Positions 43,542-56,188 of a stretch of 64,000 nucleotides of DNA are shown in pieces; position 1 is the stretch's first letter, and each line of letters begins with the position of its first letter. This DNA is from Podaxis mareebaensis (taxonomy: Eukaryota > Basidiomycota > Agaricomycetes > Agaricales > Agaricaceae). The notes below the pieces were generated by a model that did not search any database, was not told the DNA's origin, and saw nothing but the letters and a program-made list of their open reading frames with translations. A program made the position numbers and the translations under genes. Location: contig JAEUWP010000120.1 in the NCBI GenBank assembly GCA_018524725.1, positions 62,001 to 126,000 of the forward strand, written 5' to 3'.

Positions 43542-46500
43542 ATGAACTCTAAAGAAGAGACTCAAGTTCCCCTTCTTCCAATACACAACACCCCAGGAGA
43601 CCCTTCGAATTCCGCCAGGACCACAGGCACAACTATGCGCCAAAAACCCACAAGTTTCAAGCTAACGGACCTCACCGTCAATATCCCTTCGTCCAATCGA
43701 CAGCCTCTTACAACTAGTTCTGGAACGAGGGACAAGCAAGTAGCACCATCACGATGGAGCACAATCGAGTTCAGAATATACTATGTCGTTGCGTTGGTGG
43801 TTATACCCATTATGATCTGGATACCTGTGTCCCTAAGTTCACGTATGTCCTTTTGGGTTCTTTCGCGGGGCTCTGACGATAACTGAAACACTTTAGCAAC
43901 ACATCCTAATTTTCCATTTTACCGGAACAGACTTGAAGATGGCTGGATGCCAGGTCGACTGATAGTGCGTAAAGAATCCATGGCACTTGTCAATTCGATA
44001 CTCACGTTTTGGCTTGGATCTTAGGATAACAGTGACGCACAGTACCGGTCTTTTAGGAACAACGTTCCGTTACTGAGCATCGCGATTATTGCTCATCTTT
44101 TCGTGAAATACATCGCTTCGGTGCTGCCTTCAAAATCGGCCTCACCTTCATCATCACGGCAGACGAGGACAAAATTCAACACACCTTCATCGCTGACGTT
44201 CAACTTCGTGTTTTCGCTACTGGCTGTGACGATCCTACATGGCTTGAACGCACTCAAGATATTCTTTATACTTTTCCTGAACTACTCTATCGCCAAGAAT
44301 TTCAAAGGGTCGAAAATGAATGTTTTATTAACGTGGCTCTTCAATGGTGCCGTCTTATTGGGAAACGAGGTTTTTGAGGGATGGAGGTTGGGGCACTGGT
44401 CTGAGGGATTAGCGTGGTTGGTGCGTAGTCTTGGACTCCATGACCTGTCGTCTTCAATAACACCAGTTCATTTAGGATACATACGCCGGAATCTACCCTC
44501 GGTGGTATATCAGCTTCAACATCACGATGCTGCGACTCGTGTCTTTCAACATGGATTACTATTGGGCTTGTAATAGGGAAGAGAAGGAATTGGATGTGCG
44601 TTTGTTGGACCTTTGTCCTCACGTCACCATCTGATCGTCGTTCAGGATGCTGAAGGAATCAGGGAAATATCAGAGAAACAGCGGCAAAGCGTTGCACACC
44701 CAGACCCAGTCTACTCATTCACCAATCTCGCGGCCTACGCCTTATACCCACCATTATATCTTGCGGGGCCTATTATCACCTTCAACGATTTTATGTGGCA
44801 GGTGTGCTCCGTATTGTACTCTTATTCTAACTCAACTGTTTATTCAGTATGCCAGCACCTGTATCCTGAAAAGCGAGCGCCTGCATCAACGCCTATCCGC
44901 GCGTACACCATCCGCTTCCTTATTTCTCTCCTCACTATGGAGTGTATACAGCACTTCATGTACGTGGTTGCGATCAAGGATAAGAAGGCCTGGTTCGGCT
45001 TTACCCCCGCACAAATTAGCATGGTGGGTTTCTGGAATCTCATCATCGTTTGGTTGAAGGTGAGTTGTTTGTGCCTCGATTCATCTCTCCTTCGTTTCCG
45101 CTCGTTCTTTCATCTCCTGCGTCATTTTCTCGTCGTTGGCTGGGTGTCTCGAGTTAAAGTGAATCGGTTGCGGTGGTGACGACAAGGTGTCTAAATGACA
45201 GAACATTGTGAGCCCCTTATTGCAATAGCGCAGTATCAGTCGGCACCGCTCCGGGCATCCGGGTATTTGCCTCCATTCTCATTCTTCGGCATCCTCCTCA
45301 ATGGTTCATCCATATACAACTCTATCCACATTGAACGACATGTCGTTCTCGTCACGCCTAATTAGCGTCACTTCATAACTCCCCTCCTTCCCCGGCTTCT
45401 TCCAATATAACCTATTCCCTTACTCCCCTTGTTGCTTTCCACCATCTCCTCCTTCTCCCTATTCCGTACAAAAGTAAGCTGATTGAAAGATTCCTATCAT
45501 CTTCTATGCGTCGCTTGTGGCGGTATATAGCTTTTGATACCCTGGCGATTCTTCCGACTCTGGGCGCTTCTGGACGGCGTTGATCCGCCCGAGAACATGG
45601 TCAGGTGTATGGCGAACAATTACTCGACGATGGGATTTTGGAGGAGCTGGCATAGGAGCTACAACCTATGGATCATTCGGTACGTGACCGTGCCTCATGC
45701 CTTTAACCTTTGTCTTTCTCTCCTATCCCTGGATGTTCTCGGTGGATCCCTGAACAAATATGGGGTCCCCGTCTCGTTCGTAGAGGTTTTTCGAATTGTG
45801 ACAGATGGATTTTATTTGTCCGAACTGGGATGATCAAATTTTTCTCATAGCCAAGCGTTTGGAAAGATGAACGATGGAAGGACCTTTCCTGAGAAGGTGG
45901 CGACGGTGACTTCAGGCATTCTTTCTCGAACAAGTCTAAACGCGGGACTCGGCGCCAGCGCTATTTTTATGCCTGTCTGATGCGTTGATAAAGTATCGAG
46001 GGTTTTTCTCGCATGTTTGATTGCCTTTTTATTTATTTATCCATGCTTCTCTTCGTTCACCGTATTCTGACCATGTGAACTTGCCCAATAGGTACATCTA
46101 CATCCCACTCGGAGGAACCAAGAACGTTATCACCAATACCATCCTCGTATTTTCCTTCGTCGCACTTTGGCACGACCTCACGTTCAGGCTGCTAGCCTGG
46201 GGTTGGCTGGTTAGCTTATTCATTATGCCAGAATTACTCGCACGCTGGCTCATCCCTTCAGCGAAAGTGAGTCACTCTTACACTTTTCCCTTGATTTTTA
46301 TGTTTGTCGGTATTAGTGGGTCAGTGTGGGGTAGGCTTCCACGGTACATTGTAGTACCCATTTAGACGCGGAGGACGTCAAGGTTGGGCTATTTGTGTCT
46401 CGTGAGCGTGATTTGGAGTATGAGCCTAGTCACACTCCTCGGAGGTCCATTATCTTGGCCTCATTCCACTCGGCGACTATGGATGTCCCGATGCCACGCA

Positions 46501-47170
46501 TTTTTCTTCGAAAAGTTAAACTAAGAGAGGCCGAAGCTGACTTATTGTTTTCTATCCCTTGTGGACTGCAAACCCTCATTCAAAACACTGATCATGTGGC
46601 GCACCATTTATGGCGGACGAAACACGATTTACGACGATCAGTATGGACACACAGTTTGGTATCGACACCTAGGGGCACTAGGCGCAGTTGGGAATATCCT
46701 TATGATGATGGGTGCTAACTTGGTCGGGTTCGTCATCGGCACGGAAGGTTTGCAATTCTTTGTCGGCGAGCTGTTCGGCACAGCACAAGGTGCGTTTCTA
46801 GGAGTGCAGCTCATTCGCGAAAACTCCCTTTTGGTTTGGTTCGCCCATCAATCAATTTACTGATTTTATTATTATTATTGGTCGTGCTGACCCGCCGCGC
46901 TTATTTTCGGGTATTTTTTTCAAATTGGTATTATTTTTCTGATGGTGGCTTATTTCGGCACATGGATTGGATTTTTCTGGCGTGCCCCTCTTTTCGGTTG
47001 GACTTCCAGGTGTTAGGTTCCTGGTGGGAGCGGTTGCATGTTTGTTCGTTGGTGCTCAGTTGATGTTTGAATATCGGTATGTGCTCGTCTATGCAGCAAT
47101 CCAACGTAGTGCTAATAGGTAATCCAACAGCGAGGAAGAACATCGTCAAGGCATTCACCGCCGCTGCTGA
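43542..47170 (+). CDS. GUP1: Gup1-type MBOAT O-acyltransferase, eleven exons
   Basis: Exons 43542-43842, 43897-43964, 44025-44420, 44476-44595, 44646-44801, 44856-45059, 45531-45679, 46092-46266, 46642-46789, 47010-47076 and 47131-47170 close to 607 residues, the usual Gup1 size. Gup1 is an ER multi-pass acyltransferase that remodels GPI-anchor lipids in yeast; it was first named for glycerol uptake. Family blocks: [17 protein letters not shown]-like [58 protein letters not shown] with [17 protein letters not shown], the catalytic His in ALWHDL, and the C-terminal [16 protein letters not shown]. Three introns are long for this genome (471, 412 and 375 nt). I see no defect. Confidence 0.92.
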
Positions 47171-47539
47171 GGGAGGGAATATTGCTAATTGTATGGAGCA
47201 TTACACTAGGCACGGGTCCGTACTTGCTGCTGAATACATCCAGAACGTACGGTAGTATACATATTGAGATATGTGTGAGAGAAAGGCTTAGATCGGCGAT
47301 CTGAATTGAGGGAAGAACAAGAAGGGACAAATCGGTGGGTGGGTGATTGGATCTGGGGCAAGACGGCACGTGTAGAGATGGATCGGCATCTGAGAGTCGT
47401 CCCTGAACAAACTTGCTGACAGCTTCGCTCTAGCTTCTCGCCTACAACGTACATCTTTCAGCCACCCTGCAAAGCCTCTACATATATAATCTCGCCCCTC
47501 CTGCCGTGGAATTGCACGTTCCTACCTCAAAGTCATTAA
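47171..47539. other. intergenic region between GUP1-like gene and FAD monooxygenase
   Basis: These 369 bp hold the end of the GUP1-like transcript and the promoter of the next plus-strand gene. No other feature is seen. Confidence 0.35.
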
Positions 47540-49800
47540 ATGGTATGTATCTGCCTCTCCCTTCCCTATTTATTGCACGCTCACCCTCGCCTCAGGAAAC
47601 TCCTACCACTCCCAGTCCCAGGCTTTCCATCCGCGTCCTAATCATTGGCGGTAACGTCGGTGGTCTCTCTACTGCCATCGCATTCCGGCGAGCCGGACAC
47701 GAGGCCCTTGTCTTCGAAGCTCGGAACGAAATCGCACCGGTACGCGATCACAACTATCTTCTTCAACACTGCCACTTACTTGGTTTATTTTGTGCAGGAG
47801 GTCACAGGCGGCACTCGGTTACCTCCCAACGTCACAAAAGTGCTATATCACTGGGGCTACCAGGAAAGACTTCGTCAAGTCGCCCTTTTATCGACAGCGA
47901 TTGACATCAGACTACGTCAGTGATTTGTCTCTCTTCAACTATCAATGAATTTCTGACGCGATTTTTGGTAGTAACAACTGGAGAGCGATTGGGTCGCCAT
48001 GTATGGGAAAAGGAACTGCTCCGTGATGCGGGTGGTGATTTCGTATTCACCCATGTAAGTCTCCTGTTCATCTTGTTATAGCATTTATTGACCTCGGTTG
48101 ATGTTCTAGCACGGCGATTTTGTACATTTCCTGCACGATATTGCAGATGAGCTCGGAGCGAAACTACGATATGGCGCGAAAGTGGTGGAGGTGGACTTGG
48201 AGGAGAAGTCGGTGAAGTTAGCGAGCGGGGAGGTGATAAAGGGTGACATTATTGTGGGTGCAGACGGGGCCAATGGGGTATCGCGGCCGCTTTTCGAATC
48301 GGAGGAAGACGACGAAGACCTTGTCAATGTGTACAGGTGAGCTATTATTGCAACTGTTATTTTCCTTCCCGCTGATCCGTACGGCTTGCAGCACAACAAT
48401 TCCGGAGGAACTTATCCTCTCAGACCCTGTCACCGCTGACCTCTATGATTCTACACAGGTATGTTTTACCGATCCGAGCCTCAACTTTTAATGCTGACCA
48501 CGATACAACTCGACTTTATTCTATTCATCTTCATCGTTTGCATCAAATCTGCTTGATTCATGATTGTGTTCCTCACGACCCCACAACTAGAAGGGCTTGA
48601 ATGCGGCATGGTTCGGCAACGAAGTTGCAGTCCTCGGCTGGCCTCTGGTGAGTTCTATTTCTTTTCATCTTCATTGCAATGCGCCATCCCCGCCTTGGAA
48701 GCAAAATTTTGCTCCGTTGGTCACATGTTCCAAGTTGGACCGGGTCACGGTCCTTGCCGATTTCACGCCCGATCAAATGCTGATCCTTTGCTTTTGGATC
48801 ATGTGCAGAAGAGGCCTGAGTACGCTCTCGTCGTGTATGGCCCTCCGGAGGGCAAGACAACGGGCTGGCTGAAACAAGGAGGCAAGGAGCGGATGGTCCA
48901 ACTCCTCGGACAGGCAGAGCCACGGTGCGTTTCTGATTTCCTTCTTTTTGTGATCCCTTTCACCCTTTACTCTATTTACTATCCAACCGGGTAACCGGGT
49001 ATATCACGGTTCCTGAACGGAACCTTCTTCCCGTTATTTTCGCCTTCTTCGCCTTGTCGAGTTGCTGGAGTGTTCACTGATTGACGCTATCTTTATCTCT
49101 TCTTATTGTCGGTGTGGTCTTGAATCCGGCCACTGACGTATGTTCGTTTTTCCACAGACTCCGCAAACTGGTCCAATGGGCCCGAGATCCCCACATCGTC
49201 ACCGTGAACAAAGGCACTCCCTTAGAAGACTGGTATCATATTGATGGGCCGTTAGCGCTTGTCGGTCACGCAGCCCAGCCAATCGCAGTAAGTCTGTCAC
49301 TTAAGCATCCTTGACACCTCAAACTAAATGTATTACGTCGTTAGGCCGGTTCTGTGCAAGAAGCAGCTATCGCCTTTGAAGACGGCATTGCTCTTGGCCG
49401 CATTTTCTCTCGCCTCAAACGATACGAGCAAATTCCGGTATTCCTTGAGGCCTATGAGGATGTCCGACGTGAACGTGATATCAGGGCCTATCACAAGGAG
49501 CTCGGCGATGTCGAGTTCATGACACTCCCCGACGTGTACGCCGAACCCCGCAACGCTGTGATGAGAGAGAAGGGCAAGGACGGACGCAACCTCTTCGAGG
49601 TCAACGTTCCCACTGACTCAGGAGTTTCGGATGGATGGGAGGAGTGGAAGAGGATCGTTGACCAGTTCGCTTACAACGCGGAGGAAGCGGCAGATGATTG
49701 GTGGCATTCACAAGGGAAGGTTATGGAGGCTAGCAGGGGAGGCGTCATTGATGGGCCGGTGTTGCAGATCATGATCGCACAGAATACAAAAGCAAATTGA
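47540..49800 (+). CDS. FAD-dependent monooxygenase (salicylate hydroxylase-like), multi-exon
   Basis: The first exon is probably just ATG (47540-47542), with a 50-odd nt intron to GAA ACT CCT; the alternative is an in-frame ATG at 47545. The FAD-binding strand is IRVLIIGGNVGGLSTAIAF, followed by GHEALVFEA. Further on come GTRLPPNVTKVLYHWG, the DG motif DIIVGADGANGVSR, NAAWFGNEVAVLGWPL, and a long C-terminal exon with AGSVQEAAIAFEDGIALG. Such enzymes use NAD(P)H and O2 to hydroxylate aromatic or terpenoid substrates. The usual second flavin block (GDAAHP) reads GHAAQPI here, with the Asp that contacts ribityl replaced by His. About eight or nine exons; I did not fix all borders. Ends at 49800. 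Activity is therefore uncertain. Confidence 0.8.
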
Positions 49801-51538
49801 AGATGAGGTGAGTTTTGATTATGAGCCTTGAGCTTGTTGGAGCGCTCTGACCTCAGTTTCAGGCTTGGCTTTCATGAGAGCTCAATGGCCGAAGACATTA
49901 GCTGCCCCCCACCTTCATTCCCGCCACTATTTGCATTTCCGCGGTCTTGTCGCGTTTCGCTGTTCTCGTCACCCCCTTTCTCCCGTCCGCCACCACTTCC
50001 GCCCTTACATGTGCACTCACACACTCGCATTATCTTCGCAGCACCTCAATATACCCGCAATTGCCACTTCATCCATTTCCCGCCCCTTCCTTTCCCCTTC
50101 CCTACCTGGCTTTGTCTCCGCGTCGCTTGTCGTTATATGGATCAATGTTGCATTTCATATATAACCCCCAAAACATGACAGAGTCTTTGTTTCTTTCTGT
50201 TTAGAATACCCTATTCCCACCACCGGCCATAATTGGACGCGTTGTGGAGAGTGTACTATAATACATATACACATCATTTGCACGTTTACCCACTCCTCTG
50301 TTTCATTTTTGTACATCCTAGTCTATACAAAGGATATCAGGTGCATTACATCGGGACGGTAGATCACATGGGTAAAATTAGCTATGTCTTCAATACAGTC
50401 ATATCTTGTCATCTACCTTGAAATACATGGAATGAATAAAATGAACGTCTCGATATCAAACTGTGACAGAATCTGGGGAAGGTGTCGGTGCAAAGAAAAT
50501 CGATGATAGGAACTGATATCATTTCTGATCCTTGCTTAGTAAACAAGAAATACCTTGACAATTCTCTCGCCCATCATCAACGCATATATCTAGTTTGTTT
50601 TGCCACATGACGCGAGTGATTTTCTTTTGAGGGTCCAAAAAATGGGTCGATGGGCACTCAGGATCTGTGATGCCAACGGAAATGGGTCACTGATGAACAT
50701 CTGTTGTTATTGCTGTCTTGTGCAGGGCTCAGGAGTCGTCCTAGATTGATGGATCGAGGACTACATCTTTACGCGTAAGGTTTACTCCGATTTTTGAGGG
50801 TTTGTTCGACATAAGCGGGAAACCGAGTTTTGGAAACCGCCCGTTTCGCTCTGGAGGTTCTTTGGCGGAACGTCCTTCACTGGTCGTGGATCATACATAG
50901 ATCGGCGGTGTATCCCCTTGCATTTTTCAATCGTGTTGGGCGCTGGACCCTGCTATTCAACACATCAACTAAGTATCGTCTTGAATCCAGGACCCCCGTC
51001 AATGGTGTATTGTTGATACCTAAAATGTCTACCTCATCGTAGCCGTCCTGCCCGAACGACAATTTGAGTAAGCCGCTTCAATCCCCTAGAGAATGCTTCA
51101 CTTTCACTTCGGTGGGACGTGATAACGGAACGAACATTCCCTCCCGGGCTTCATATACTTGTACGAATCTTACTTAGAGGGCCATATATTACTGTATATA
51201 TTATACCTCTTACGCGAATCCGTGGTCTCATCCTTCGATCAATACACAATAAAAACTGAATGTAATCTCAATTATAACAAGAAGCACCCCGGCAATGCGT
51301 CGATTATCGTGTATCGTCCTAATATTATTACTTAAGCTCCGCACGGTGGATCAAAGCCTCTTCCCGATCGTGAGCTCATAACCAACTGTATTGATTCAAT
51401 TGAAACGTCAGGAAACTACGTATTAATCGCGTTTATGAACACGCGTGAACAGCACTTGTGCTAAAGAACACCTCTCTGGAAGCGCCAGGCCCCGCCGGCG
51501 GACTTGACTTGCCATTCACAGTACACCTGGGATAATAC
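49801..51538. other. intergenic region 3' of the FAD monooxygenase
   Basis: About 1.7 kb with no supported gene. 49870-50200 is pyrimidine-rich with open frames that code only low-complexity Pro/Ser/His strings, as expected for a 3' untranslated region. The rest is A+T-richer and shows nothing I recognise. Confidence 0.35.
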
Positions 51539-53197
51539 TAATATGAAGCAATCTCCTCCTTATTATAAGTCGGCGGTGGGGGCATCTGTGGCCTAGGCTG
51601 GAAGGCATCGTCGTATGTAATGACTACACGTCCTCCAGAATTATAGTAATACCACAGCATCCATTCGAAGCTCATGTCCTTACAACACCACGCCGCATGT
51701 CCACACAGTTACCGCTATACAGGACGGATAAGTTAAACATATGGAGCAGACAAGATACTTCCATCGGCGGAAATGCGGATCATCCCTGGACGGACAACTC
51801 ATGCGGCATAGGTCACCCAGGGGAGAGCGACAAGTGCAATGTATTTCGCACTTGAACAAGTTTGGTATCAACAACCAATACATTATGCGGACCTCTGAGC
51901 CGGAGTGCCCCGAATGGACTATCTATCACTCATCAGCATCAAAGTCTCTGCTCAGCTGCTGAGACGATCATTGAATTGGCCTGAGCTTCGTTCGGATCTC
52001 AAAAACGATTTTATGTGGCAGAAGCGAGGGACAAGAGCACTAGAGCAAGACAAGGAGTCCCGGTGTCGGGTTTCCTGCGAAGTCCCTAGGGCATTCCAGG
52101 GCTTGTGTTTGTGGCACTATTGTTCAGACGACAGACATATGAAGGATAGGTACATACACTGGAGCGGAAGATATATCATCTTCGACACATCCGAGTCGCC
52201 AGGAACACAAATGTATTCACATACGTATGTTTTTTTCCGCAATGTAGAGACAATCAACGGTACCGCTCTTTATTTAGTTATACGAATCCTCAACTACCCT
52301 TAAGTGCCATAAAGTCGCTTGCGACATGAACGACGTTGAAGGACAAAAGGACAGCCTGGGAGAGACGCGCTTTGCCAAGTGAGCCCGTCAAGTTTAGACC
52401 GGGTATGTGATCCGCTGTACTGGTCCTGGAGTCAAACATCCCTGTGGATGAAACATACGCTAGGAAGCCCTTGGAGCCAAGGAAGGTTTTAGGGATGCCC
52501 AAGTTTGACGGAATCCACCCAAAAGCGCCATTTGGGAGCCCCGTTAGCAAATGACAGTTGCCTAAAGACGGTATATAGTGCTAATTGACGAACGTGAGGA
52601 GCTTACGTTCTATGGTATATATCGCCAGAAGCGCAAGTTCAAGCCGGGCGACTGGCATATGACACTCCAGGTGAAGATGGTGAAAATCCTGGGCAAGGAG
52701 ATGTAAGGGACTTACCCTGGTCCAATGAACGCGTAGTTCAGGGGATCAGCTTGCCGTATGTAGAAGGGGATGAACAGAGAGCTCTCCACCCGTGCAGATG
52801 TGTTTACTGGCTTACACATGTTCTGGATGTCTCCTTGTGACAGGGAAGACTCAAGATGTTCGTTTTGGATGTACGAGGTAGTGCATTAAAAATGAGCGGT
52901 CAATAATTCGCAGAGGGACGAAAGTCCTGTGGAACCACGGGTAAGAGCGACAAATCATGACGAAAGAGCTGTTCCTCAAGTTACTCTAACTTTTGATGGG
53001 GTTGCTCTACCAATGTCTTGTGACAAGTTTTACACGCCCATATCGGCAGACCCAGCCACTTACCATATGGCATTATGGGAGTCGACACGGTTGCGCTGTC
53101 CCTAATCGCATAAGGATGTAGTCTGACAGGTGGTGTCAGGGTAAGTTTTCGCGACCTCCACGAGCAGCGAGAAGCACCAAAACAGAGCACGCGCTCT
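51539..53197 (-). CDS. possible secreted or membrane protein, exon structure unresolved
   Basis: Several minus-strand stretches look coding but I could not join them: a hydrophobic start at 53197 (MRARALFWCFSLLVEV, signal-peptide-like); FIPFYIRQADPLNYAFIG near 52730-52780, followed by a good GTAAGT donor; GLPNGAFGWIPSNLGIPKTF with FDSRTSTADHIPGLNLTG at 52550-52290; and a last open stretch WMLWYYYNSGG with QMPPPPTYNKEEIASY ending at TAG near 51539. The PPPPTY tail resembles a PPxY-type ligase-binding site. No family is recognised. It may be one gene, two genes or a decayed one. Confidence 0.3.
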
Positions 53198-53490
53198 CAT
53201 TCCGTCCGGGATAACTCCCCTGTGGTTGATCTGGATATCGCACACAGGACTGCATGGGCCCTTTTACTGCACCACCTTTCAACTCGAGCAGTGCGAACTT
53301 AGGATGCGAGATAAATAATGCTGGCATTCGCTGGCTGAGCAAGCTATTGTTAGATAGACACATGAGACAGGAACAAGCACCGTTAATGCTGAACCATTCC
53401 CATGAAGCTTTGGATAATACATTTCCTGTGACAGACCTGACGGTCACCATCATCCTCGTCAGGTGTTGAAGAACAAACAACTCACCATTA

Positions 53491-55787
53491 TCAGGCCTTT
53501 CCTTGTATGTCGAAGTTCGAGAACCGATATTTCAGGTCGGCAGGCCCCTTCACATCGAATACTGTCTCGAATTTAGCCGTATCGTTCGCGCCGACTCTCC
53601 ACTTATATGCATATAAGCCATCTTGTTCCTTCTCCCACTTGACTTTGAGCCTTTCCTCATTTTCGTCCTTGTCTTCATCCTTAAGTGGCTCGCCCTCATT
53701 CTCCACATGAACGAAAACTCCTTCCTTTGCTTCGACCAACTCGTGTGGCTTTCTCAATACTACCTTGACACGTTTATCGTTGAGCGAAATCGGCACCGTG
53801 TCCCGAACGATAAGTTTTTCGATCGAGAACTGATGCGTATTCTGTGCGGTGATAGTGGTGGTATACGTCGTAATATCAATAGATTCAGCGAACGTATAGG
53901 TTCCTTCCTTGGTAGTCTTGGAGACGCGTTCGTAAGAGATGGTGATGGAGGGGTCATCTCCGAGCGTGAAGGTAAATGTGTCATTACGATTGACATCCTA
54001 GCAAGAGATTAGCTTTAGAACGTTTCAGACGAAAAGGATACATACAGAAAACCTGGTTCTGGAAACGTAGTTCTGATCCAGGATCACGCTCACAGGACCG
54101 GGCAGTAGTCTGTATTCACTAGTATTCTTCACTTGGCACTACGTGCATTCATTTTGTAAGCTCAAGTCAAAATCATCGGGAAAAGCAACAACATACCTGG
54201 AGGAATACGCGTGGATCAACCCTTGGGACCGAAACATATTCGATTTCCGCCTCAAATATCAAGATTGCAATGGTAACAACGTGTTCCTTTCCATCTGATG
54301 GTATGTCTGCTCTTCCGCGAACGGCATAAGTAAGAGTCATAGGTGTTTGCGTGACCAACTTGGTCAAGGCCTCATCAACCCTTTCTCTGCCACAGATCTC
54401 CGCTGTCTCCCTAATATCGTTGTCATCCTCGTCATCAGATAATGTGAGAATGTCGTCATCATCCAGTGCTTCTTCCTCTGAGGCACTGAAATTCGGTGAA
54501 ACCCAGAACGAAGTCGAAGTTGTAGGAACTATAGTAGGAGCCAGCATTGGAGCAGGAGGCTGCTGAATGATAATGGGAGGCTGAGGAGAATATCCTCGCC
54601 CATCCCGAGAGGATGAGCGGCGCCGGCGACTGTATGAACGGCGTCGCCGTGCGCTGCGGTGGTAATAGTCCCGCTGACGTGGTGGAGTGATAGAGCGACT
54701 TCGGCTGCGACTGCTTCTGGAACCTGCATGAATGATGACTGGCGGGGGAGGGTGGGTTGGCCCGTATGAGGGAATCGTATTGATCGTGACAGGTTCAAGT
54801 GCCGGGATTTTTTTGATAACGGTGTCCGTAGCGACAGTACTGAGCGTAAGGGATGCATTGGTCCAACCCTCTCCCGTGGCTTGCTTGATGGAAGCATGAT
54901 AGTGGAGCGAGACTGTGCGAGATGGTTTGCCATCTTCGCCCGTAACGGCGTGCAACTCATAAGTCGGCGACCACTTGGTGTTGTTAACGACTAAGAGCAA
55001 AAAGTCTGCATGTGCGATAAACATATTATAAACATCTTAAGACTCACCGTACGTCAAATGAAACTGGACGCGTGCAGCACTGTCCGCGACTATCACAACC
55101 ACAAGTTCCGAGTTCGCAGAACCCTTGACCGACGCCTTCTTCCTCTTCTCCTCCCGAATCTTCTTGTCAATCTCCATGATCTGTTCTTCAATCTTCATAA
55201 CCTAAAACAACCATTCAACATTACCGTCAGGCGCACAAGCTCAAAAAATAAAAATAAAAAACAAAACTCACCGCCTCAATATTCCTCTTCCCTCTATCAC
55301 TAAACGCATCCAAAAACGCATCCACAACATCCGGACTCGCACAATTCCCACTCAAACTCCTCGCATAAGTAACCATAACCTCCGCCTGAGTGCTCAACAT
55401 CCTCTTCTCACTCTCCAACCCACTCTTCTTAACCTCCAAAGCACGTATAACTTCCTTCGTCGGATCATCTCCAGCATTATCCGCCAAAGAACACACGATA
55501 TCAGATAAGTAGATCTTATTCTTCGCCACAGGTGCTCCATTCTGGTCTAAAATCGAGATACGAACGGATTGTTTCTCGATCGTAGTTGGTAGTTTGGATG
55601 TGGTCAGTTTGTTCCTTCCGCTCTACAAACATATAGCGTTGTCGGTTAGCATCTACTTCCAACGCGGGGAACGGTGTCTTACCTTGAGTGAGATGTCAAA
55701 CGTCCTCGCAACCTCCGCCTTGGACGATTTGAGTACTACTACGGATGCAACAGGGTGCTCCGAAGCTACAATTCGAATAGTGTTCAT
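53491..55787 (-). CDS. DUF4140/DUF4139 (mucoidy inhibitor A-like) protein with RS-rich insert
   Basis: Exon 1 (55787-55683) codes the DUF4140 opening, a V-V-V-L-K-S-S-K-A-E-V-A-R strand. The coiled-coil middle follows (to about 55271, then about 55203-55044: VMKIEEQIMEIDKKIREEKR). The DUF4139 beta domain starts at NNTKWSPTYELHA and goes on through exons near 54995-54199, 54140-54050 and 53999-53491, ending in DLKYRFSNFDIQGKA. The family occurs in bacteria and eukaryotes and has no settled function. Inserted in the DUF4139 part is an Arg/Ser-rich stretch (SRSSRSRSRSITPPRQR, then RRRRSYSRRRRSSSR) followed by an acidic run (EEEALDDDD), a feature not usual for the family. Exon borders in the middle are approximate. 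Confidence 0.82.
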
Positions 55788-56188
55788 TGTGGGTGAAAGG
55801 ACGTAGGTGAACAACAGCTGTTGTTCCTTCTTGCGCCCAACCTTTTTATCATCTGCACCGCGTGCCCATTATCGCCGCAGTTATGAGCATTTTTGATAGA
55901 GCGCTTGGAATATGTCATTCAAGCAGTCAAGTGCACCTATCTTCGAAATGCCTGACAAAGTTTCTCCGTTGACCACGCTCTAAGTTACACAAAACAAGCA
56001 GACCCCAAAATGGGTTAAGTCACATCAACCAAATCCAGAGGAAACACAAATGAATTGGGTGTAGGGGGTATTGCACATGTAACATCAGCCAGAAAAAAAT
56101 CAATAGCACAAACGACTAAAGCGGCAGTAACAAATGACAGATACAAGCTCCAGATAAATACATATCACAGAAAACAAAAGAAACAAAG
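55788..56188. other. intergenic region between DUF4139 gene and RE-rich gene
   Basis: These 401 bp hold the promoter of the DUF4139 gene and the 3' end of the minus-strand gene to the right. No other feature is seen. Confidence 0.35.
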
